A stretch of 64,000 bases of DNA from UBA8941 sp963780545 (GTDB lineage Archaea; Thermoproteota; Bathyarchaeia; TCS64): NCBI GenBank assembly GCA_963780545.1, contig CAWACK010000008.1, positions 310,001-374,000 of the forward strand, written 5' to 3'. Positions 17,958-26,054 of this stretch are shown here, piece after piece. The notes beneath the pieces are model-generated. The model did not search any database. It saw only the letters and a program-made list of their open reading frames with translations, and was not told the origin of the DNA. How positions within the stretch are numbered: position 1 is the stretch's first letter; the number at the start of each line of letters is the position of its first letter. The position numbers were made by a program, and so were the translations under genes.

Positions 17958-18740
17958 ATGATAACCGATGAAGAACGTAAGATGCGATTAATAAGAGGAA
18001 TTGCGTATACCCGATTTCCTTTAATCGATCAGCAGAATTGGCCCGCAGATTACCTTACGATTACCAACGATAAGGGAAAAATAAAGGCGGTAAGCGGTCC
18101 CGATGGTAAAATGTTTCCCAGTATAGTTGTTGTTGATGGTAAAGGTGATGTGAAAGTAATTGGGCAGGTTGAGACCTCTGACTCGTATAGCCTAGACGAT
18201 GTATCTAGGTGGATGTTCTTATCTGAGAAAGTTTATGACGGTTTAGATAGCTCAAAATTCTACCTTTTCATCCCCAAAGGTAAGGGTAGAAGTGTGGTTT
18301 CATTAATAGAAAATACCTCCATTAAATATTCTGAGATATGTACGTGGGAAGTTAGGGGAGGTCAACTGGTTGTTAAACCATTTAAGATCGGTGATAAAAA
18401 TAAGGAATTTGACCCGTTGAGCTTACTTAAGAAGCAGTATATTCGAACAGAAGATGGTATGAAGATTTTTTTGATCGAGGGCGACTATTTCAGAGATCAC
18501 CTGGACATCGACTTCACGGTGGGGGGCCACCATTGGGTTTACCCCTTTATTCCAACCGATGAGGTTTGGATTGATGATGCCTATTCTGATGAGCCTCGTG
18601 AGGTCGAGTTTTTTATTGCACATGAATTGTTGGAGATAAAACACATGAAGAGAGGGATGAAGTATCTTGATGCTCATGCACTCGCAAATATGATGGAGAA
18701 GGAACTAAGAGCTAATGTAAATAAAACCCTTCCAAAATGA
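17958..18740 (+). CDS. PD-(D/E)XK-like domain fused to putative zincin-like domain
   Basis: The N-terminal half (residues about 53-130) has the layout of restriction-endonuclease-like proteins: FPSIVVVDGKGDVKVIGQVET, then RWMFLSEK and FYLFIPKGKG. The usual PD is PS and the usual E of GEVET is Q, so catalysis may be lost. The C-terminal part has a GGHHWVYPFIP strand pair and AHELLEIKHMKRG with DAHALAN, a histidine/glutamate pattern resembling an HE-type metal site (H222, E223, H229, H240). A TTTAAATC box about 25 bases before ATG 17958 suggests a leaderless message. Family not firmly known. Confidence 0.5.
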   Translation: MITDEERKMRLIRGIAYTRFPLIDQQNWPADYLTITNDKGKIKAVSGPDGKMFPSIVVVDGKGDVKVIGQVETSDSYSLDDVSRWMFLSEKVYDGLDSSKFYLFIPKGKGRSVVSLIENTSIKYSEICTWEVRGGQLVVKPFKIGDKNKEFDPLSLLKKQYIRTEDGMKIFLIEGDYFRDHLDIDFTVGGHHWVYPFIPTDEVWIDDAYSDEPREVEFFIAHELLEIKHMKRGMKYLDAHALANMMEKELRANVNKTLPK

Positions 18741-18743
18741 CGA

Positions 18744-18773
18744 TGATGTGCACGTGAATGTCGCGCACACATC
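18744..18773. repeat. inverted repeat with CGCGC centre arm
   Basis: GATGTG (18745-18750) is mirrored by CACATC (18768-18773), enclosing CACGTG and CGCGC. It lies just after the stop of the nuclease-like gene, where it may be a terminator or regulator site for the next gene. Confidence 0.4.
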
Positions 18774-18823
18774 AAAGAAAAATCTTTTACTTTTCATTTA
18801 CATGATTAAAATAGTGTTAAAAA

Positions 18824-19861
18824 TTGTTTTTTATTAAATGTAAAGCCATCATAGACTCAAATGGATTAAAGGAAAACCACGGTGTGTTGATAGAAGGAGA
18901 CATCGTGAAGGAGGTATGCGAAGAATCAACCCCTCCACCGAGGGCCAAAGTGATCGACGCCTCCAGCCAGATTTTAATGCCTGGTCTAATTGACTGCCAC
19001 ATCCACTTCACCGGATCAGCTACCGGTGGAATACAGAAGTTCACTGAGAGATATGAGGTTCGACTCATCAGGTCAGCTGTCAAAGAGGCACGTGACCTCT
19101 TGATGGCGGGCTTCACCTCAGTAATGGATGCCGGTGGATTGGTTGGGTTCAACGTCAGAAACGCGATCGATGATGGAGTTGTCCCAGGGCCTAGGGTGAT
19201 GTCAGCTGGCAGGTACATCGGAATCACCGGTGGACACGGAGACACACATTATCTACCCCTCGAATGGGTCAAAGAGGGCCGGCCATACGGATGGGGAATG
19301 GATGGCAGGATTGCGGACGGTGTAGATGAATGTACACGAGCCGTGAGAGAGCAGCTAAGAGAGGGAGTCGACTTCATCAAGATACTGACAAGTGGTGGTG
19401 GAGGCAGTCTACGTGATCCACCCTGGGTGCCCGAGTATAACCAAGAGGAAATTAAGGCTATGGTTAATGAGGCTCACAGCTGGGGGCGAAGAGTGATGGC
19501 TCACTGCTATAACCCTGAGGCAATTAATCGCTCGGTTGAGGGTGGCGTTGACATCATAGCTCACGGGAACTTGGCTGATGAGGCCTCGATTCAGTTGATG
19601 AAGAGCCGAAACGTAACCGTTGTCCCAACGATGTCTATCATTCAGGCGATAGCTGATAGAATAGAATCAGGCGGCACCCACCCCGGAGGGGAACGGACTA
19701 GTGGACTATACTCCACATTATATGAGGACATAAGACGACTCCACAATGGAAGCCTAAATATAGCAATGGGCACCGACACCATGGGCGACCCACTCCCCTT
19801 TGGCAAGAATGCGAGGGAACTTCAACTCTACGTCGCGCGCGCTGCCTTGTCCCGAAATTGA
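18824..19861 (+). CDS. imidazolonepropionase-like amidohydrolase, 3' truncated
   Basis: A 345-residue metal-dependent hydrolase: DCHIH (57-61), a lysine in DFIKILTSGGGG, histidines in MAHCY and IIAHGN, and the late aspartate in MGTDTMGDP. Family members run to about 400 residues after that aspartate, with an alpha helix and final strands. Here the protein ends abruptly as ELQLYVARAALSRN, and the change of character begins exactly at the CG tract 19834-19842. It is probably a truncated gene. TTG 18824 is the start, because the family begins with a strand like FIKCKAIID. Confidence 0.75.
   Translation: MFFIKCKAIIDSNGLKENHGVLIEGDIVKEVCEESTPPPRAKVIDASSQILMPGLIDCHIHFTGSATGGIQKFTERYEVRLIRSAVKEARDLLMAGFTSVMDAGGLVGFNVRNAIDDGVVPGPRVMSAGRYIGITGGHGDTHYLPLEWVKEGRPYGWGMDGRIADGVDECTRAVREQLREGVDFIKILTSGGGGSLRDPPWVPEYNQEEIKAMVNEAHSWGRRVMAHCYNPEAINRSVEGGVDIIAHGNLADEASIQLMKSRNVTVVPTMSIIQAIADRIESGGTHPGGERTSGLYSTLYEDIRRLHNGSLNIAMGTDTMGDPLPFGKNARELQLYVARAALSRN
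19834..19842. repeat. alternating CG tract (9 nt) at a gene end
   Basis: CGCGCGCGC inside the last codons of the amidohydrolase; the family C-terminus is missing from this point on. Confidence 0.75.
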
Positions 19862-19878
19862 TTAAAGGCGGTTTTAAA

Positions 19879-19890
19879 TGGTTTTAAATA
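19879..19890 (+). promoter_or_regulatory. box A promoter of the wHTH gene
   Basis: GGTTTTAAATA lies 26-36 bases before the ATG at 19915, and a near copy (GGTTTTAAAT) precedes it at 19870. This spacing points to a leaderless transcript. Confidence 0.5.
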
Positions 19891-19914
19891 CCATATTGCC
19901 AAATAAAGCATCAA

Positions 19915-20277
19915 ATGGACCCTTTCGACATCGATATCCTGAACCACCTAAGAGACGGTAAACCCAAGGAATTCGACAAGATCCTAGCCGCAGTCAAGCT
20001 CAGCCACAACACGCTGAGGCATCACCTCGACTCACTCGAGGACCAGGGTATAATAACGAAGAGCAAGCAGCCCGCGAATGGGCGGGGGAGGCCGAGATTC
20101 ACCTACTCGGCCCCAGTTGGCGCAGGCAGCGTGCCCGTGGTGCTTCCGAATCCGTCGACGGGTGTGGTTTTGCTGAGTTTCGAGAAGTTGAGTCAGGTCT
20201 GTAGGTTTGAGAAGGGTGAGTTCTGTAAGAAGGTGAGGTGCCCGTGTAGTGCCCGGGTTTGCCCCCAAATTCGTTAA
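19915..20277 (+). CDS. winged-helix regulator with C-terminal cysteine cluster
   Basis: A 120-residue protein with an ArsR/MarR-like winged helix (VKLSHNTLRHHLDSLEDQGII, wing GRGRPRFTYS) and a C-terminal cysteine cluster: C-x8-C-x4-C-x-C-x4-C within the last 25 residues. The cysteines could hold an Fe-S cluster or zinc and sense redox state. Short archaeal regulators with this layout are known in several phyla, but targets are not. It sits alone between CG tracts at 19834 and 20329. Confidence 0.75.
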   Translation: MDPFDIDILNHLRDGKPKEFDKILAAVKLSHNTLRHHLDSLEDQGIITKSKQPANGRGRPRFTYSAPVGAGSVPVVLPNPSTGVVLLSFEKLSQVCRFEKGEFCKKVRCPCSARVCPQIR

Positions 20278-20328
20278 TGGGGATTAAGACCATTTATAAC
20301 CAGTCATATACAATAAAGGGACAAGGCA

Positions 20329-20335
20329 GCGCGCG
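20329..20335. repeat. alternating CG tract (7 nt)
   Basis: GCGCGCG in the spacer between the wHTH gene and the creatininase gene, about 40 bases before the latter's start. Confidence 0.65.
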
Positions 20336-20372
20336 AACGATCAGTTATTTAATCCCAGAGGTTAATTTCCAA

Positions 20373-21137
20373 TTGGATGTGTTTGTATTGGAGAACTTAC
20401 TGTATAAGCTGACCCGACCTGAGATCGAGGACTACCTAAAAAACAGTGATGTTGTGCTCTTCCCGGTCGGCTCGACTGAGCAGCATGGGAAACATATGGC
20501 AATCGATAACGATGCCTTCACAGCCCTCGAGATATCAAAGCGAGTGGCCCAGAAGACCGGTGTCTTAGTGGCCCCCGTGATGCCCTTTGGCTATTCTATC
20601 CACCATATGAAGTTCGCTGGCTCGATCACGTTAAAGTTTGAGACGCTGGTTGCAGTCTACAAAGAGGTCTGTGAGAGCCTCATACACCATGGTTTCAAGA
20701 AGATAGTTATCATGAACGGACACGGCGGAAACATCAACGCCGTCAACCAGGCCCTCCGAGAGGTCAGAAGCGAAAATGGCGTGATCGTCTACAACGTCAT
20801 GGTGTTCCCGATGGAGAATGGGTTCGGCTCCGATTCGTTGAAAGTTTGTAAACAGGAGTCGGGTGGACACGCCTGCGAGATGGAGACGAGCATAGGGTTG
20901 GCGCTTGGTCAGAGGATAATCATCGGCAACGCTGAGAAATGGCAGCCCCCAAAGAACATGACGGAGTTTGATAAAAAATACAGAGACAAAGTCGCTACCG
21001 CGAGGGACTTCCATGAGATTACCGAGATAGGCTCGCTTGGAGACCCAACCATAGCGTCGATAGAGAAGGGAGAGGAAATGGTTAACGCCGTTGTGAGGGA
21101 CATCTCTGAGTTTGTTGAGGACCTTAAAAAACTCTAA
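20373..21137 (+). CDS. creatininase-family amidohydrolase
   Basis: The family motifs are present: VLFPVGSTEQHGKHMAIDND (zinc ligands Glu, His, Asp), NGHGGN near the middle, and the GGHACEMETS motif with the distal Glu. Members hydrolyse cyclic amides or formamides (creatinine, FAPy in archaeal F420/riboflavin synthesis by ArfB). The start is not certain: TTG 20373 is 11 bases after AGAGGT, and an upstream frame to 20259 overlaps the previous gene and the CG tract. About 254 residues, the usual family length. Confidence 0.85.
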   Translation: MDVFVLENLLYKLTRPEIEDYLKNSDVVLFPVGSTEQHGKHMAIDNDAFTALEISKRVAQKTGVLVAPVMPFGYSIHHMKFAGSITLKFETLVAVYKEVCESLIHHGFKKIVIMNGHGGNINAVNQALREVRSENGVIVYNVMVFPMENGFGSDSLKVCKQESGGHACEMETSIGLALGQRIIIGNAEKWQPPKNMTEFDKKYRDKVATARDFHEITEIGSLGDPTIASIEKGEEMVNAVVRDISEFVEDLKKL

Positions 21138-21213
21138 AAAGTTATAAGAAAACGCTCATTATTCTAAAGTACTCGTCCAAACTAACGATAGAATCACTTG
21201 AATAACTCTCATT

Positions 21214-21348
21214 TCAAATAACAATTAAGATCATTAACGTGGTATGTTCTTCGATGTTTCCAAGAAATTCTTTGACACCTGCACAATCTTCAATGGTGCT
21301 GAATGCACCTGCGACTGGAGATGAAGCATCAGCTAAGCCTACTCTCAT
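21214..21348 (-). CDS. possible 44-residue small protein
   Basis: An ATG at 21348 opens 44 codons reading MRVGLADASSPVAGAF, then a helix-like EDCAGVKEFLGNIEEH and a hydrophobic end. Composition is protein-like, but there is no family match and no good ribosome binding site. It fills most of the 21138-21381 spacer, which otherwise holds nothing I recognise. Confidence 0.25.
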   Translation of the reverse strand: MRVGLADASSPVAGAFSTIEDCAGVKEFLGNIEEHTTLMILIVI

Positions 21349-21381
21349 AAGTACCGATGTTTAATATCTAAACGTGATCAA

Positions 21382-21910
21382 ATGAGCGACACAAACTCAC
21401 TTCTCGAAGTTAATGACCTTGTCCTGAAGAAGAAGATACTATCCCTCAGAGAACACTACGATTTAGAGGATAGGGGAGGAAAAAAACTTGGGGAGGCCGA
21501 AGGCAACCTGTTCCAGTTACCAGCTAAATTTAATGTTCTCGATGCGGGTAGCGCCGAAGTTATGCGTATCGAAGGAAAGGTCTTCTCACTACGAAGGCAA
21601 TTCACCTTTCACGACTCGGCTGGAGCTGAGTTGGGGACAATATATAAAAAAGATTGTAAAGTTGATCGGCGAAGAGTTCTGGGTGGAGAAGAATGGCGTG
21701 GAGTTCATGCGAATTTACGGGAACTTCACGGAGCATGATTACCAGATGGTAATAAATGGTGCACAGGTGGCGTCTGTTCACCGGAAGTGGTTTACCATAC
21801 GGGATCAACTCGGAGTATCCATCACCGGGGATGTGGACCACAGGATAGTTCTCGGGGCTGTAATCGTGATAGAGCACATAGAAGTCACGGAGAGGGAAAA
21901 TAGAAATTAA
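21382..21910 (+). CDS. LURP-one-related protein, frame-broken
   Basis: The first frame begins MSDTNSLLEVNDLVLKKK and shows the repeated two-strand pattern of LURP-one/Tubby-like barrels (FNVLDAGSAEVMRIEGKVFS). A plus-one break in an A6 run near 21650 leads to the second half (EEFWVEKNGVEFMRIYGNF, ...RKWFTIRDQLGVSI, ...DHRIVLGAVIVIEHI). Removing one A gives about 176 residues, normal for the family. These proteins are tubby-like membrane or lipid-associated domains of unknown function in prokaryotes. Confidence 0.78.
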
Positions 21911-21925
21911 AATGTAATATCGAGT

Positions 21926-22543
21926 CTACTCCTTCAGAGATCTCCTGGGAACACTCTCATAGAAGACTACTTCTGATAAGGGCCTCCTCTCTCTTTTATC
22001 GGGCCATGAATCTGGGACACCAATTGGGATGAGGCAGTTAATCGAGTACCTTTTTGGTACTTTGAAAAACTTGCGAACCGTGTCAGCTGACACCGATCCT
22101 GTTATCATTACCGACCCATACCCCAGAGCCCGAGCGGCGAGCATGATGTTCTCCGCCGCCAGCGCTCCATCTTGCTCGGCGTAACCCCTGTAATTGACAG
22201 CGGTGTCAACGAGTACGATGATGTGGAGGGGAGCCCCGAGCAGTTTTTCATAATGAGCCTTCATGCCCTCGTCAGAATCTGTCTCATAGTCGTTGTCGAG
22301 AAGCCACTTCTTCCTGCTCCTCCAGGCGAAATCCCTGAAATCTTTAAGCTTATTCTTATCCTGGATGACTAGAAATCGCCAGGATTGTTGGTTACCCGCG
22401 TTAGGCGCCTGCCTTGCGGCTTCTAGTATCTGCTCGAGGTGCTGTGGAGGTATCGGGTCGTGTTTGTAGTTCCTGACGGATACTCGTTTCTGAACAACTT
22501 CGAAGAAAGTCATCTCATGCCTAGATTCTGATTTCACTGACAT
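21926..22543 (-). CDS. nitroreductase-family FMN enzyme
   Basis: A 205-residue flavoenzyme with FFEVVQKRVSVRNYKHDPI and APNAGNQQSWRF for FMN binding, then AAENIMLAARALGYGSVMITG and LIPIGVPD. The second nitroreductase in the window (other at 6094); the two are diverged in sequence. It may reduce nitro, quinone or enone substrates. It converges with the LURP-one gene (15-base spacer). An ATG at residue 11 is an alternative start. Confidence 0.87.
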   Translation of the reverse strand: MSVKSESRHEMTFFEVVQKRVSVRNYKHDPIPPQHLEQILEAARQAPNAGNQQSWRFLVIQDKNKLKDFRDFAWRSRKKWLLDNDYETDSDEGMKAHYEKLLGAPLHIIVLVDTAVNYRGYAEQDGALAAENIMLAARALGYGSVMITGSVSADTVRKFFKVPKRYSINCLIPIGVPDSWPDKRERRPLSEVVFYESVPRRSLKE

Positions 22544-22626
22544 TTGACATCTGTTTAATATGAAAAATGAATCTACAAAACATTTTCGTGTAAGCTATGT
22601 GTAAGATTAATGGGCGATTTTTTTTC

Positions 22627-23472
22627 TTAAAAATCATGTAAGCTCTGGATGTATTTTATTTCCTGACCAGAGGGAACACGGAGAATAGCCAAATCCAATC
22701 CCTCTTTATCGAATTTTCTTAACTTATCCCTGCACTCCTCAATCGAGCCGCTAATCGCTACGGATGTCTTAATTTCACCCGGGTCGCGGCCTATTCTATT
22801 ACAGGCTTCTCTGAGCTTTTTCAAACACAATCTATAGTCCTCAATCGTTGTCACTCTCATCATGTTCCATCCATCGGCGTGTCTGGCAATTACACTCATT
22901 ATCTTTGGCCCGCTCATTCCGCCCACCCATATTGGTATCCCCGGTTTTTGGGTGGGCCTTGGGAGGCAAATTGCGTTCTTGATCGAGTAGTATTTGCCCG
23001 TGAATGTTGCCTTGTCCTGCGTCCACATCCTCTTAATTATTTCTAATCCTTCGTCTAGTTTCTCTATCCTAATGCTCGGTTTCATTGGAAAGGGTATGCC
23101 ATACGCTGCAAACTCATACTCAAAGCCCTGTTCCTTCCCGAGTTTTGCTCTGTTGGTTCCGCCTGCTCCGATTCCGAACTCCAGACGCCCATTGCTGATT
23201 TGGTCAAGAGTGGTCGCCATCTTAGCTAGGAGAGCCGGGTTCCTGTTGTTTACGTTTAGTACGAGCGCTCCTAACCTTATCCTCTTTGTCTCGGTCGCTA
23301 ATGCGGACAGAACTGTCCAGCACTCTAAGAACTGTGAGTCGGCTCTGGGGGATGCGTGGAGATGGTCAAGCAACCAGAAGGATTCCAATCCAGCGTTTTC
23401 GGCTTCCAATGCTATTTTATGGATTTGTTCATAATTTGCGCCGTCTTGTGGCAGATGCAATCCTAGCTTCAA
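22627..23472 (-). CDS. LLM-class F420-dependent oxidoreductase
   Basis: A 281-residue TIM-barrel protein of the luciferase-like monooxygenase family: GLESFWLLDHLHASP, LGALVLNVNNRNPALLAKM, and GRLEFGIGAGGTN are the F420-site signatures shared with methylene-tetrahydromethanopterin reductase and F420-dependent dehydrogenases. TTG 23472 is the start. Substrate unknown. A related, frame-broken paralogue lies at 27815-28721. Confidence 0.87.
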   Translation of the reverse strand: MKLGLHLPQDGANYEQIHKIALEAENAGLESFWLLDHLHASPRADSQFLECWTVLSALATETKRIRLGALVLNVNNRNPALLAKMATTLDQISNGRLEFGIGAGGTNRAKLGKEQGFEYEFAAYGIPFPMKPSIRIEKLDEGLEIIKRMWTQDKATFTGKYYSIKNAICLPRPTQKPGIPIWVGGMSGPKIMSVIARHADGWNMMRVTTIEDYRLCLKKLREACNRIGRDPGEIKTSVAISGSIEECRDKLRKFDKEGLDLAILRVPSGQEIKYIQSLHDF

Positions 23473-23595
23473 TTCAGTGGACCTGCTAGGACAAGATAGT
23501 GGATTCTTTATTTATTTTGCGTGTGATATTATCTTTAAAATCAAGGTGTCCGAAATTTTTAACCTTCACCCGCAGATTATAAATCAGAGCTCGGT

Positions 23596-24573
23596 TTGGA
23601 CATAAGTAATTGGTTATTTGAGCCAAGTTACCCCAGCATGAGGGATTGGGCACTCATGGACCTTGAGGGTAAGGAATCAGTGGACGCTGAGGTGTTAGCC
23701 ATTCAGGATGAAATTATGGAATCTCCGCAGGTGGAGGACGATACTCGCCGCTCAAGATCCATGTGGCTGGTGGGTTGGGGAACGAGATATGTATCTCCCA
23801 AAGTATACCGCGACTACTCACTCCCTGCTGATATTAGCCGAGTTGGGTGCAAGAGAACGCCCGCCATAGAACGGGGCATTGAACATATGTTTCGGTTTCA
23901 ACGTAGATCGGGCCATTTTCTCCCTGACCTCCCCACAACGGAGAAGGGTAAAGCGAGCTCAGTGAAGGACGGTTGCTGCTTCGACGGTAACATACTCTAC
24001 TACTTGATCCACTTTGGCTACCTCGACGACCCAAGGACGCGGCGTCTAATTGACTTTAATGTCACCTACTACGACGACCAAAATGCGGGGTGGAGGTGCC
24101 GTAGTTATCCAACCAATGCCGCAGCGGTTTTTCCCAAGAACTGCTACATGGGTGCAACGAAGATGCTCCGCGCACTCTCCATGATCCCACAGAAGAAAAG
24201 GGTGGGCGAGATACAGTCCATAATAGACCGCGAAGTGGAGAGCATCCTAAGGAATGGCGTCTACCGATACCTCCGGAATCCCGATGGCACATCTAAGGAC
24301 AAAGCGGGCTGGAAGAGGTTTGGCTTTCCACTCTTCTATCAGTCCGACGCGCTCGAGGTTCTCGATACGCTTAGCCGCCTCGGCGTCCGTGACAACCGAA
24401 TGACGACCGCAATTGACCTCGTGTTAGGCGCTCAACAGCCGGATGGGAGATGGTTGCTAGAGAACACGTTTAACGGGAAGATGTGGGTCGACATCGAGGA
24501 GAAGTGGAAGCCATCGAAATGGATAACGCTTCGAGCCCTCAGGACTCTGAAGCGGATGGGATACACCAGTTAA
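23596..24573 (+). CDS. prenyltransferase/squalene-cyclase-like repeat protein
   Basis: A 325-residue alpha/alpha-toroid protein: repeated helix pairs ending in motifs like IEHMFRFQRRSGHFLPD, NAGWRCRSYP, and VLGAQQPDGRWLLE. This is the terpenoid cyclase/prenyltransferase fold, though the cyclase DXDD and QW motifs are not clearly present. Such archaeal proteins are of unknown function. TTG 23596. It is divergent from the F420 oxidoreductase at 23472. Confidence 0.72.
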   Translation: MDISNWLFEPSYPSMRDWALMDLEGKESVDAEVLAIQDEIMESPQVEDDTRRSRSMWLVGWGTRYVSPKVYRDYSLPADISRVGCKRTPAIERGIEHMFRFQRRSGHFLPDLPTTEKGKASSVKDGCCFDGNILYYLIHFGYLDDPRTRRLIDFNVTYYDDQNAGWRCRSYPTNAAAVFPKNCYMGATKMLRALSMIPQKKRVGEIQSIIDREVESILRNGVYRYLRNPDGTSKDKAGWKRFGFPLFYQSDALEVLDTLSRLGVRDNRMTTAIDLVLGAQQPDGRWLLENTFNGKMWVDIEEKWKPSKWITLRALRTLKRMGYTS

Positions 24574-24697
24574 ATATTAAAACCACATACTGACTCACAA
24601 TGCATCGAAGAAAGCTTGAAAATAGAGTTCCCAATTCACTCGTTTCCATGCTGCAGCTTTGTGAAGGCTCTGATGAAGAGTGTTAAGGTGCGGGTTT

Positions 24698-25960
24698 TTA
24701 GTAGGAGACCTCGCGAGCGATTACTTCATTGAATTTCACTGGTGAGCCCATTTCTGTAGCGAGCTTGAAGAACTTTTCCGGGTCGAGACACTCAGCACAG
24801 ATCACTCCCTTGTCTGTGTTTCCGTTGATGCACATTTTCGCCCCGATTACAGCTGGCAGCGCGACGCTGGTTATGGCTGTTCCAAGCCTATTATAGACGT
24901 TTTGCCTCTCCTCGGTGGTTCTATAAAATGAGTTGGGGCAGACCACGCTGTATTTTGTGGCTATTCCAGATAGGGTTCCCTTTACTTCTACTACGATGAG
25001 GGTCAATCTGTCGAGTGCCTTTTTGATGCTTGCTTCGTCCTCGGCAAGGAAGGAGTTTACCGGGGGGCGAACAAGCTTGAGCAATACATCCCTTGGCGCA
25101 ACCTTAACCCCGTTAACGTCTATCGGCTCGGGGCTTCCGAAACCCATCTTAACGAAGGCCCCCACGAGTGCGTCTACCGGGTACTTGAAGTCGCAGTATC
25201 TGATCCCCTTCCCGATGAAGTGTGGCAGGGTTATTGGCTCCTGGTGCTGATGGTAGCTCAACAGCACTGGTCCGACGGGGTCTGGAAATTGGTACTCTTC
25301 AGGGCCTGAGAAGATCGGATACTTTGCATAGTGTCCTCCATCGAAGACCGTTGGCTCGATGGAGTAACCCCATAGGGCCCTGAACGGGGACCATGTGGGC
25401 GTCCACGCTTTAACAACTTCCTTTGACTCCTCTAGGGCTCGACCACCGTAGCGTATGCGAATATCCTCCACACGTTCCATCTTGTCGCATATGTACCTAG
25501 CAATCACGTTGGTTGTTCCAGGGGAGACTCCGCATCCTAGTAGCGCAGTCAAACCAGCTTCCTTGTACTCTTTATCGTAGACGATTGGCCGTTTCTCTAT
25601 GATTTGGCTCAGGATGTTGTCTCTCGCGCGTATATCCATAAGGTCGGGTTCACCGAAAGATGTGTCGATGTAGTGTGCGCCGCTTTGTAGGGCTGCCTTC
25701 ATGATGTTCATGTCGTAGGCGGTGAGGGTTAGGTTGATCACGGCGTCTGCGCCCTTCGCTGCATTTTCGACTTCCTCAGTTTTGGACGCGTCCAGTTTTA
25801 TTGTTGTAATCTTTTCGCTCCCTATCTTCTTGCTGACCCTTTTGGCTAGCTCGAGGTTGATGTCTCCCAGCACTATCTCCGATACTTTCTTGTCTCGGGA
25901 GAGGATTGAGGCGCAGGGTCCACCCTGTGCGCCCGCTCCGATTAGCAGGATCTTGCTCAT
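24698..25960 (-). CDS. saccharopine dehydrogenase-family protein
   Basis: A 420-residue protein beginning ILLIGAGAQGGPCASIL, an NAD(P)-binding glycine motif (GxGxxG), followed by EIVLGDINLELAKRV. The central section has GCGVSPGTTNVIARY and the C-terminus contains cysteine-rich CINGNTDKGVICAECLDPE. It belongs to the LYS9-like saccharopine dehydrogenase family; archaeal members act on amino-acid adducts. It is followed on the same strand, upstream, by a class III aminotransferase 94 bases away, suggesting shared amino-acid catabolism. Confidence 0.85.
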   Translation of the reverse strand: MSKILLIGAGAQGGPCASILSRDKKVSEIVLGDINLELAKRVSKKIGSEKITTIKLDASKTEEVENAAKGADAVINLTLTAYDMNIMKAALQSGAHYIDTSFGEPDLMDIRARDNILSQIIEKRPIVYDKEYKEAGLTALLGCGVSPGTTNVIARYICDKMERVEDIRIRYGGRALEESKEVVKAWTPTWSPFRALWGYSIEPTVFDGGHYAKYPIFSGPEEYQFPDPVGPVLLSYHQHQEPITLPHFIGKGIRYCDFKYPVDALVGAFVKMGFGSPEPIDVNGVKVAPRDVLLKLVRPPVNSFLAEDEASIKKALDRLTLIVVEVKGTLSGIATKYSVVCPNSFYRTTEERQNVYNRLGTAITSVALPAVIGAKMCINGNTDKGVICAECLDPEKFFKLATEMGSPVKFNEVIAREVSY

Positions 25961-26054
25961 GATAAAACCGGTTAGATGATCGCTGTTACTCTAAATAACA
26001 CTTGAGAGTTCAATTCTGTAAATAGTGTGTAACGTGGTTTCTTGTTCGTAGTTT

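Noticed and set aside
23596..24573. Functional squalene-hopene cyclase
   Set aside because: Only about 325 residues, with no clear DXDD or QW motifs; only the toroid repeat fold is supported.
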